DNA of 64,000 nucleotides from positions 15,994,228-16,058,227 of the forward strand of contig OZ023184.1 in assembly GCA_963995505.1 (NCBI GenBank), given 5' to 3'. Source of the stretch: Hypericum androsaemum. Taxonomy: Eukaryota > Streptophyta > Magnoliopsida > Malpighiales > Hypericaceae. Positions 54,819 to 64,000 of the stretch are shown here, piece by piece. The notes under the pieces are model-generated. The model searched no databases. It saw only the letters and a list, made by a program, of their open reading frames with translations, and was not told where the DNA came from. Position numbers and translations under genes: made by a program. The first letter of the stretch is position 1, and each line of letters begins with the position of its first letter.

Positions 54819-57357
54819 TTGAAGACTTTAGCAATAGCATCACTCGTGGACAATGGGGCTACCGTCAATATCATTCTCCAATCACTACTCCGGAAGCTGA
54901 ACAAGGAGAAGAAGCGGCTGATCCCGACTGATATGGTCATGATGGATTTTTCTGGAAAGAGTACACGCCCACTTGGAATGCTCGCCGCCGAAGTCAATGT
55001 TGGCTCTGTGTGTAGGGAGGTCGCGTTCTTTGTCATAGACGCGAAGACGTCATACAACTATCTGTTGGGGCAAGATTGGATTCATTCAGCTCAAGTCATC
55101 CTGTCTTCCCTTCACCAGTTCCTCATCCAATGGAAGCCGGACGGCAAAGTGGAGTTGGTGACTGCCGACACCAATCCATTCACCTTGAGTACCAATCACG
55201 TGGAAGCGGCTTTTTATGATGGCTCCGTGGTGCCAACATCTATGGCATGGAGTGACGAAGACGGCCGTATTGCTGGGATCGTATGCTTGGTCGAAAGGGA
55301 GGTCCCTTCTATCTAACGACCGGTCACAACTGCACTCAGGGGGCAACCGCTTAGGCTTGCCTTTTGGGAATAATCTGACTATTGAGGAGATTGCGAGGCT
55401 AATGGAGTTCTATGTCTTGTCACAATATGAAGCGGCCGAGTACGTCTTCGAGGATGATGGCCAAGACCCCCTGGAGCTATTAAGGATGAGCGATCTTCAC
55501 CCGGCACCAAGCAAGCTCGATGACATAAAGGCAGAGGTGAAGGATTCCTTGAAGGAGATAATTCTCCAGTCAGAGAAAGGAGGTCGGCATGTATTCATCA
55601 GCGAGCAGCTTTCTGAAGACTTCGAGAAGGACTTGGTCGAGCTATTGACAGAGTACCAAGACTGCTTTGCTTGGGACTATGACGAGATGCCAGGCCTGGA
55701 CAGATCCCTTATAGAGCATCGACTCCATATAAGATTGGGTTTTTGGCCTTACCAGCAACCGATGAGGAGAATGATGCCTGAAGTAGTAGAGAAAGTCAAG
55801 CTAGAAATAGATAGACTCTTAGACGTCGTCTTCATACGAAAAGTCGATTATGTAAAGTGGCTATCCAATATTGTACCCGTTGTTAAGAAAAATAGAAAAA
55901 TTTCGGTTTGCATTGACTTTAGAGATTTAAACTCTGCTACTCCAAAAGATGAATATCAAATGCCTATCGCCGATATGTTGGTTGATGATGCAGCCGGACA
56001 TGAAGTACTAAGCTTCATGGATGGTCATTCTGGTTACAATCAAATTTATCTTGCTGAGGATGATATTTATAAGACGACATTCAGATGTCCGGGGTCCATC
56101 AGGATCTTTGAATGGGTAGTTATGCCTTTTGACTCAAGAACGCCGGAGCTACTTACCAAAAGGAGATACACCTGATCTTTCCGAACTTCATCAGAAAATT
56201 CATGGAGGTGTACATTGACGATGTGGTGGTCAAGTCCTATGATCACGCCCAGCACTTAAAGCATTTACATGCATCGTTTGAAAGGATGCGCAAGTACCAA
56301 CTCAAGATGAACCCGTTGAAGTGTACATTCAGTGTCTCTGCGGGGAACATCTTGGGTTTCCTTGTGCACAAGCGGGGCATCGAGTTCGACGAGAATAAGA
56401 TCAGGGTGATCCAACAAGCCCAACCTCCTCGAAATAAAAAAGAGTTACAACGTTTCCTCGGCCAAGTGAATTTCTTGCACTGATTTATATCCAACACGGC
56501 GGGTCGGACACGATCATTTGCCAACTTGCTCAAACTAAAGGGAGGCGAATTCCAATGGGAGGACAAAAACTAGCAGGCCTTCGACGAGCTCAAGGAGTAT
56601 TTATCATCACCCCCCCGTAGTCACTCCGCTGATCCCGAACTGACCGTTATTACTTTACACATTTGCCGCCCAAGACTAAATTAGGTGTCTGCTTGCTCAG
56701 GAGAATAACGACGGGATGGAGCAAGCTGTCTACTACTTAAGCCGATCTCTTTTAGGAGCGGAGACAAGGTACTCATCCATTGAGAAGTTGTGCCTTTGTC
56801 TTTTCATTGCTTGTAGGAAGTTGAGGTAGTACCTCTTACCCACGGAGGTGAAGGTGGTAGCCCAGACCGACATCATCAAGCACTTACTCGCCGGACCCAT
56901 CATGAGAGGAAGACTTGGCAAGTGGGCATTGGCCTTGGTGAAGTTTAACTTAACGTTCGTACCTCAGCGAGCGGTAAAAGGACAAGTGTTGTCTGACTTC
57001 TTGTACGACCACCCATGTATTGACGTGTCTGCTGATACTTTTGTGGATTTTGGGTTGGTGGCAAAGAAACCATGGACGCTCTGGTTTGACAGCTCTCGTA
57101 CCAATAAGTGCACTGGGGCTAGAATCGTGATCAAGTCTCCGGTTGGTATAAAGACGAAGGCATCCTTCCTACTCAATTTTCCTTGCACCAATAATCGAGC
57201 CGAGTACGAAACTTTGATATTGGGGCTATTTATTTTGAAGGACCTTGGTGCCGAGACCGTCTGGGTGCTTGGTGACTCGATATTGGTGCTCAAGCAAGTG
57301 GCGGGTGAATTCAAGTACGAATGGGAAGGCTTCCAAGCATATTGTGACGCGGCCTGA
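54819..57357 (+). pseudogene. Protease, reverse transcriptase and dual RNase H region, broken
   Basis: The protease motif SLVDNGATVNIIL is at about 54840, followed by YNYLLGQDWIH. Reverse transcriptase runs from about 55680. FIRKVDYVKWLSNIVPVVKK, VCIDFRDLNSATPKD and LSFMDGHSGYNQI carry the first catalytic Asp. After a frameshift near 56130 comes VYIDDVVVKS at 56208. RNase H remnants follow (56640-56860), then a second RNase H with LWFDSS, NNRAEYE and LGDSILVLKQ (57085-57300), which supplies the Asp, Glu, Asp set. Numerous stops and shifts show that no intact polyprotein is encoded. Confidence 0.9.
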
Positions 57358-57396
57358 TTACTATTACGGAGTTTTGAAGATGCGGTTGTCGGATTC

Positions 57397-58803
57397 ATGA
57401 ATCGCACCAAGAACATGGAGGCCAATAAGTTAACACAGACCGGGTCCAATTTTCGTGCATTCACCAAGTTCAACTCCGTACCGGTGAAGATCAGGTCGAC
57501 CTCGTTGTTAGAGGAGCTTAACCCGATGGTCGAGATTGCTTTGTTACAACTCGACCGAGATTGGAGGCAGGAATACATCGACTACCTCAAAGACCCAAGA
57601 TCTTATTTCAATAAGGCTTTGAAGACAAGAGCTCTTCGTTTCGAGCTCATCAACGACACCCTCTATCGAAGGACCATCGATGGGTTACTCCTGGTTTGCC
57701 CAAGTCCACAAGAAGCTATGTTAGCCATGACGGAGGTCCATGAAGGCATATCTGGAGCACACCAATCGGGTATTAAGATGAGGTGGTTGATGCATCGTCA
57801 CAGCTACTTTTGGTCGGGTATGGCAAATGACTGCATCAATTATGCGAAGGGGTGTCAAGAATGCCAAAGACATGGACAAGTTCAACACTCTCCGGCCGAC
57901 ACCTTCCATCCAGTAGTGAAGCCTTAGCCGTTTCGGGGTTGGGCAGTTGATGTCATCGAAAAGATCCATCCTGCTTCTACCAAGGGTCACGCCTTCATTA
58001 TAGTAGCCACTGATTATTTTACAAAGTGGGTGGAGGCAGTCCCAATGAAGGTTGTGAACCAAGAGACGGTGATCCAGTTCTTCAAAGAGCAAATCATCCA
58101 TAGGTTTGGGTTACCAGAGATGATCATGACCGACCAAGCTACCATATTCACGGGAGATGAGATCCAAAAGTTTGCTAGAGACATGGGCTTCTGAATCATC
58201 CACTCGATGCCTTATTATGCTCAAGGAAATGGTCAAGCGGAAGCTACCAATAAGGTATTGAAAGTGTGCAAAGAGAAGGCGGTGAGAGAACGACCCAAGA
58301 TATGGCACCTCTCCCTATCGGAGGCATTGTGGGCGTTCCGTACTACGAAGAAGGGTGCCACTGGAACAACACCGTTTTCCCTTACTTATAGACACGATGC
58401 TTTGATTCCATTAGAAATGATGGTCCAATCCTTGAGAAGGGCCGAGCAGGCAAACCTCTCCCAACTTGATTATGACTCGACCATGTTGGCTGAACTTGAA
58501 GATCTTCCTGAAGAGAGGCTAAGGGCATTGGACACGATCGTCCAGTAGAAGAAGATTGTGGAGAAAGCTTACAATAAGCGGGTATGAGAAAAGCATTTCG
58601 GGAGAGGAGATCTGGTGTGGAAGGTTATTCTCCCACTTGGACGCAAAGACCCTAAGCTTCGAAAGTGGTCGCCAAACTAGAAGGGACCATTCGAGGTGCA
58701 CGATGTGTTATGGAACGGATCCTATCGACTTGCTGATGTCAACGGTGAAGTTCATGAGCGCCCGATAAATGGGCTTTACTTGAAAAGATACTGGCCTAGC
58801 ATG
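57397..58803 (+). pseudogene. Integrase region of the Ty3 element, broken
   Basis: The HHCC zinc module (HEGISGAHQSG..CINYAKGCQECQRHG) is followed by the DDE core: Asp in WAVDVIEKIH, Asp in MIMTDQATIFTG and Glu in NGQAEATNK. A C-terminal segment (KGPFEVHDVLWNGSYRLAD) ends near 58803. In-frame stops lie at about 57925, 58192, 58546 and 58585. Integrase would insert the cDNA. This copy cannot make it. Confidence 0.88.
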
Positions 58804-59287
58804 TGAGAAGGCGTGGATGATCGTTTGTTCGAAGATTATGCACGAACTTATAATCGGGAGATCTAACCTAGCCGGTGATGGATTTGTAGTAGAATCATAC
58901 TGAGTCAGCTTGGACCATGACGATAGCCCTTTCGATTTTCTATTGAAATCGGTCACTCGTGTAACTTGACAATGTATCTGGTTGGTCCATAGCCAATGAA
59001 GGAAATCAATAAAGGTTAAGTTACTTCATCGGTCTCTTCAAGGGCCATCAAAATCATGCTTCATGTTCAAGTCTAGCATACGGTCTCGATAGGCCCGAAC
59101 ATACATATGTCAAAGCTAGATAAATAATAAATACGACGGTCCAAAAGATCCCTAACACAAAAGGCTAGTCGAGCTGACGGGATCGAGGAGCTCCAGAAGG
59201 TCAAGCTCATGCCCGTCGATTACCCCCCGGCAGGGCGGCACCAACATCGGGCTCAGAAAGGCAGGAGATCGCTTCCTCCACTAGTTC

Positions 59288-62200
59288 TCAGGTGACGTCA
59301 ATAAATCCTCGATCACTAGCATATGTATTCCTCTCTTGTCCTAGTAGCGCATCAGCAAGCTCGGACTTGCCTTTGGCACTCTTGAAGTTGGTCATCCCAT
59401 ACTCCATGTTATCTTGACGACAGGCTATCCTTTTCTCTCTCACATGGGCAAGATCATCTCGTGACTCCTGGTACTCAGAGTCAGCTTGGGTCAAGCTCTC
59501 CTGAAGGCGGGCAATCTTAGCTCGGATACGATTTGACGTCTCAGCCCAGGCGGCAACCAGTTGTGCAACTTTAAATTCTTCAGCCTTAACCAGTTTGAAC
59601 TCGTCGACCCTATACGCCATATTGTTGTGGGTCTCTGCAAAGGTCTTGGTATGGGTTTCTGCATTTTGCTCCATGCAATGGATGGAGTCAGCGTACCTTT
59701 GGCCCCTTTGATACCTAAAAGGAAACAAGTGTTAGGAGTAGGTTTAACTAAGGTGGTGGGAAGAGAGCGAGTATGAAGGAACTTACCAGTGAATAATACA
59801 GGCAAAGTCGGCATATAGCTTACGAATGGGAGCAGGTTGGTTGCCGGTGGGTGGCCCATGGTTTATCAAGTACTCGAGGGCCTCATATGCATAGGCTGGG
59901 GGTTCTGAAAGCATAGTGCCTACCGTTTGGTTCATGAGGTCGCAAAAGTAACATATCAAGTTGGCTCTTCGCTTGTCCTTTTCAGTGTCAACACCTGCGA
60001 GTGTCGGGACTTCAAATACCAAAGCTAGAATGACTGGAGGGTTGGTCAACTCGTCTATGGTGAACCCTATGCTCTCGTAGAATGCCTGGTATGGAATAAC
60101 ACATGTGACCCAAGGAGCAATGGGTCATATGGAAAAATGAAGCTCAAAAAAGCACGTACAAGTTCGGAGGCATCAATCAGAGGTGTAGGCAAAAGTGAAG
60201 CAACGATAGGTGTCAGTAGTCCGGCCGTAGGAAGTGGTGCGACAGACAAAGGTGTCAGAGGATGCACGACATCTAAGATGGCATATTGGCGTGTAGCAGT
60301 TGTGGATACGGAGGCACGCACTACCTCGCCTGTGGGATGAAGGTCGTCCCGTGGAGCAGGGCATTTTGGGCCCGACACCTTCTCGATCTCGGTCATCTCG
60401 GCCTCAGAAATATCGGTGGCTGAAGAAGGTGCTGCCAGAGGTGAAGGTGTATAACCAGGGGAATAAATAGGATCAAGCATCGTTTGGAACTCGGCTTTAT
60501 CGTCTAGAGGCGCGGAAGTCATAATACTAGTGGGGCGACTTTGACGCGGAGGATTTCTTCTGAGCCTTGAAAGAGATATGACACTGGTGGAATCAGGATC
60601 AGTAGTAGGGTCGGCTCATACGGGAGATGCCTCGGATGATGAGTCCTGAAGTAATGTGAGCGAATTAGGCAGAAAGCTTATTAATACTAAGTAAGTGCCC
60701 GGAGTCAGTCTTTACCTTTTTGGACGAAGAAAAAGGGTATCCCACAAGTCTGACCGGAGGAGAAGAAGCTCAGAGGTCGGCATCTGTACAACAATATAAA
60801 GGCATTTATCGCCAAGTAAGGAACATGGTGGGTATAAGAGTCAAGGGACTTGCCGTCATCTGGTAGGCCAGAGTCGTTGGCTTGGGAAGTAGACGCCGAA
60901 GCGGCCCCCTGGTCACTTGCTATCGAGTGGTCGACCTTTTGCTTCTTCCTCAGAGGGGCTTTTCTTGACTTTGGAATAGTGTCTGCCTTGGGGGGTGTAT
61001 CTTTGAAGAAGGTGAAGGTCTCGGCTAGTCGCTTGTCGTTGGCCTTCCAGCACGTGAGTGTCGCCCACCAAGTCGCGAAGGCGGGAGTACGACCGGAAGA
61101 GAAATTGAAGCAGCTGATTGTGCTTCATTGTAAACGGTAGCTGTTTGCCATGAGGGAAAGTTCCACCTTTTCCCACTGGTGTGAGCCTCGGTCGGCTCGC
61201 CGGCAAAGTGAGGATTGTAGGGTGCTACGATCATCCTCTCGGTAGAACTTCCACTAATAAGGTCTCGGGCGGTGTGTATGCTCTTCCAAGCATCGGTGTT
61301 ATGAGTCATGTCAGAGAAATTGAGGAAGTTAGGATGGCAAGTTGCATGAAGAAGTGGAGAGGCTCGGTGGCCGCTACGATCCTTTTTGAAGGCTCAAAAG
61401 TAGGGACGAAGGCCTTTCGTGGGTTTCTTTACCCAAGCCCGAAGAAGGTGGTGACTGTAGCTGGAAAGTGACCCGTCATATGTAGGAAGTGAGGGTGTCA
61501 GCTCAGGGAAGTAAGCCAAGCATCATATGGTAGCCATCCATAAGGGACCTTTGGCGGTGGAAGTCCTCTTCAATCGATAAGTGTTGATGAATATAGCCAT
61601 CTGATCGTAGATATGAGAGAGGATAAATTGCCCCATTGCCATCTTTCGTCCCTCGACTAGTGCAGCAACTAAGTTGAAATACTCATTTGACACACGTTTG
61701 GAAGATGGGTAGGTGATGTAACGGGTAATCCAGAGGAGTAGGAAGGCCGTGTGCTCATCTCTACGGCAAAGCTCATCGCCGGGTACATAATCAGGGGCGT
61801 CTTCGTTGGCAGCGGCGACGGGGTTCCTCTTCAAGGATCCTCATCCCGTAGTCGGTAGGCTTTGACGTAGGTGGGAAAGCCATTTGCTATTGGCTTCTTG
61901 GCCTCATGCCATACCCGAGCATTGGCGTCAGACACCGGGGTGGACAAGAGGATCGGTTCACCATCTGGATGAAGGCCAAAAAGGGCGGCCATATCGTATA
62001 GCGTAATAGTCTTCATTCCTGCAAGGTGAAATAAGATGGATGAGAAGCTTGACGAAGGCAAAAAAGAATCATCTATGTTAGAGGTAGCTTACTGGAGCAA
62101 AAAAGAAATACGTTGGCACTTGGACCCCAATAAAGAAGTAAGGTGCCGAGTAGTGGATGACATGGCTCAATGCGGTGTACACAAAGGGACAAGAGTGAGG

Positions 62201-62558
62201 TGATGCCGGTTTGGTCCAATTGTGGTTGGTTGAATTGCTTTAAGATGGCATGCCAAGTCTCAAACTCTTGGAATGGTGTAGGCCATCCGCGATACCCATT
62301 ACAATTGTTCCAAAAGTATAAGTTGAAAGGAGCGCCTTGAAAGAGAGGCACGTCACGGTAATGGATCGGAAGGGAGGCTTCAAAGGTCTCGACGTTGGTA
62401 ATCTTAGGTCCAAGTACTCGATTTTCTTTGTCTTGAAAGGTATCATCGACCGAGTAGCTCTCTCCAAGTGTGGATGTGATGAGGACGTTGGAAGAGCGCT
62501 CTTCCTCCTTCTCTATATTGAGAGGTATCGATTTGGTCACCCTAGCATTATAGAGCAA
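59288..62558 (-). pseudogene. Antisense plant mobile domain (PMD) cargo gene with coiled-coil C-terminus
   Basis: On the strand opposite to pol, exon pieces join with correct borders and phase. The exon ending LLYWGPSANVFLFCS at 62093 joins MKTITLYDMAALFGLHPDG from 62018 across a 74-bp GTAAGC..TTGCAG intron. DASEL joins AFYESIGFTIDEL (GTACGT..CCAG, exon 60085-59787). That exon joins YQRGQRYADSIHCMEQN from 59714 across a 72-bp intron. The aminotransferase-like plant mobile domain is shown by those motifs plus EHTAFLLLWITRYITYPSSK and ALVEGRKMAMGQFILSHIYD. A basic RKAPLRKKQKVDHS stretch could be a nuclear signal. The last exon is a coiled coil. A frameshift near 61834, TGA at 61523-61525 and 61394-61396, and no clear ATG mean this copy is broken. 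Confidence 0.82.
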
Positions 62559-63539
62559 ACAAGGATTAGCAAAGATGACATCAAAAGAATGGTTAGAACG
62601 TCCGTTTACTCGCTATCACATCGGCGTGAACGGCGTCCTAATTTGAGCCAAGCGAGAGGGACCTTGACGGGAGGGGGCTTCTCGCCTCGGACCTAGCATG
62701 GAAGGCCCATCAACGAGAGGATTTTCCTGCTTCGAGCCAAGCACGGGAGGCCAAGCCCGTCATGGGTCATTCGGCTAGACCCGATTCGAGTCACTAGGGT
62801 CGAGTCCAACTAGGCTAGAAGTGTTGGGTTTTCATCCGGGTGCGTAAGGGAATTGGTGAACCGATATTGGTTCATGACAGAAGGTAAGGCTTACGTAGTG
62901 CATCCTCCTAAGTCAATGTCTAAGCTATGAAATTATTCCAAGTTCAAAAGCAAAAGGAAGAAGTGCAAAATGGTGGGTTTGGCATTTTCACAAACACTTG
63001 GTGTGCAAGGGTTAAAGCTTGGAAACGTACCTTGTAGGGGAGTTCGAAGCAAACCAAAAGGATTTCAAGAAGATGCAAGCTTCCAAAAGGTGGAGAACAA
63101 CTCTAGTCCGAAGCAAATAATTTTCCTGCAAGTTGTAAGATGTGACCAAAAGTAAGCTACTTTCATATTCTTCTTCAAGCATTAGGGAAAAGAGATGAGG
63201 ACTTACTTTGAAGATTAAACATACCTTGGCAACTTTGGACTTGGCAGCTTTGGAGATGAAGGAGATGGATTAAAGTCCTAGTTAAAGTGGTTAAGGAAAA
63301 GAAAATGGAGGCCAAGCTTTGATTTCCATGGTGGGAGTTGGAGAAAGAAGGATGGTAAGAATGTGAAGAGAATGGGAGGCTTTGTTTTCTTTAGACTAAG
63401 TCAATGGCATCTTTGGGGACCCACCACCAAGTCAAAGAGGAAAGTTTGAAATTCAAAAGAATCAAGTTTGACCCAAATTTGAAAATTCGGAGGGAAACAC
63501 GTCAACATTTCTCGGAATGGATGCCTCGAAATATTGACG
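62559..63539. other. Spacer between the cargo gene and the 3' LTR
   Basis: No recognisable coding sequence. By position it would contain the promoter and possible leader of the antisense plant mobile domain gene and the 3' untranslated region of the element. Confidence 0.5.
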
Positions 63540-63551
63540 TGCGGGGGGCAT
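63540..63551 (+). other. Polypurine-tract-like sequence before the 3' LTR
   Basis: TGCGGGGGGCAT immediately precedes the TGTTGG start of the LTR at 63552, the expected place for the plus-strand primer. A pyrimidine at its end is imperfect, as in many plant Ty3 elements. Confidence 0.7.
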
Positions 63552-64000
63552 TGTTGGAGCACAAAATTAATGTCTCGGATTGATGACAATTTATCTCTGG
63601 ATTTGCTGGAATTGGCTCGGGCTCGTCGGTACGTGGAGCCCGAGTGAGAGGCCCCTTTCACTCACGTAGGCGAGCCCGGGCAAGAGGCTCCTCTCGCCCA
63701 CGTAGGCGAGTCTGAGCGAGAGACTCTTCTCGCTCACGTTGGTGAGCCCGGGTGAGAGGCTCCTCTCACCCACGTGAGCGATTCCGATCGAGAAACTCTT
63801 CTCACTCACATAAACGAGAGGCCGGTGGGAAGCACGAGCGAGGAGCCGAGTGAGAGGCCTATGGCGAGAGGCTGAGCAAGGAGCTGAGCGAGAGGCCGAG
63901 CGAGAAGCCTACAGCGAGAGGCTGAGTAAGAGGCCTACGGCGAGAGGCCGAGTAAGAGGCCTACGACGAGAAGCCGCGCGAGAAGCTTAAAGCAAGAAGC
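63552..64000 (+). repeat. 3' LTR of the Ty3 element (cut by the window end)
   Basis: Matches 49762-50113 but is about 97 bp longer over the same interval. It has five 36-bp units (63634-63813) against four, and extra GAGAGGCTGAG-type repeats after 63830. Many differences from the 5' LTR are CG to CA or TG, as expected from methylated-cytosine decay. Confidence 0.92.

Larger units (their letters stand above)
49762..64000 (+). mobile_element. Large Ty3/gypsy LTR retrotransposon, Tat-like, with antisense cargo gene
   Basis: The 5' LTR starts TGTTGGAGCACGAAATTAATG at 49762, and the related 3' LTR starts at 63552 and runs off the window. Plus-strand order is 5' LTR, primer site, gag, protease, reverse transcriptase, RNase H, a second RNase H, integrase. 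About 4.7 kb then carry an oppositely oriented multi-exon gene, followed by a purine tract and the 3' LTR. Dual RNase H and extra antisense genes are known features of the Tat lineage. The span is roughly 15 kb. Frames are interrupted by many stops, and the LTRs differ mostly at CG to CA/TG sites, so the copy is old and inactive. Confidence 0.93.

Noticed and set aside
55216..56175. Host gene of 319 codons
   Set aside because: It contains reverse transcriptase motifs of the Ty3 element and ends at a frameshift within the polymerase domain.

Overview
This window is plant nuclear DNA, from an angiosperm. Split coding sequences have GT..AG introns. Homologues of plant-only or plant-typical genes are present: HOS1, an At3g28040-type LRR receptor kinase and a LON-domain protein. 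Plant-type LTR retrotransposons, Mutator-like and hAT elements and tRNA-derived SINEs fill most of the rest. I cannot name the species. I saw no tRNA or rRNA gene, CRISPR array, operon or organelle signature.

Layout. 1-2.3 kb: intergenic with one SINE. 2.4-5.3 kb (+): an apparently intact five-coding-exon gene for a free-standing KEN-type ribonuclease domain, the nuclease module of IRE1 and RNase L. 5.9-7.4 kb (+): a decayed TARBP1/SpoU-type RNA methyltransferase fragment. 8.8-9.9 kb and 22.0-23.2 kb (-): two paralogous single-exon genes of a kelch-like family. Between them, 10.2-16.1 kb: two pairs of nested Mutator-like elements carrying host gene pieces (Pack-MULEs), plus a small hAT element. 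16.7-20.6 kb: a duplicated block, a second SINE, an unrecognised possible minus-strand locus and a long-TIR element. 24.0-28.6 kb (-): an intron-containing but frameshifted HOS1 pseudogene.

29.8-37.4 kb is a multi-level nest. An old hAT element contains a younger one, which contains a polyadenylated-looking retroposon and a Mutator-like element. The retroposon in turn holds a small gag-protease LTR element and two more hAT elements. Most insertions keep recognisable target-site duplications. 38.3-41.4 kb (+): a pseudogene of an At3g28040-type LRR receptor-like kinase. 41.7-44.1 kb (-): a second KEN-domain gene, possibly decaying. 44.2-49.8 kb: intergenic and repetitive DNA with a recent 301-bp tandem duplication.

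49.8 kb to the window end is one large Ty3/gypsy element of the dual-RNase-H (Tat-like) type. It has LTRs of about 1 kb, gag, protease, RT, two RNase H domains and integrase on the + strand. On the opposite strand, between integrase and the 3' LTR, it has a multi-exon gene encoding a plant mobile domain followed by a coiled coil. All reading frames of the element are broken.

How things fit together. The likely functional host genes are few: KEN gene 1, kelch-like A and B, and perhaps KEN gene 2. The rest is pseudogenes and nested transposons, and the target duplications allow a relative insertion history to be read. Promoter-proximal DNA of KEN gene 1 is shared in inverted orientation with DNA upstream of the HOS1 pseudogene and of kelch-like B, so local duplication and shuffling shaped the region.
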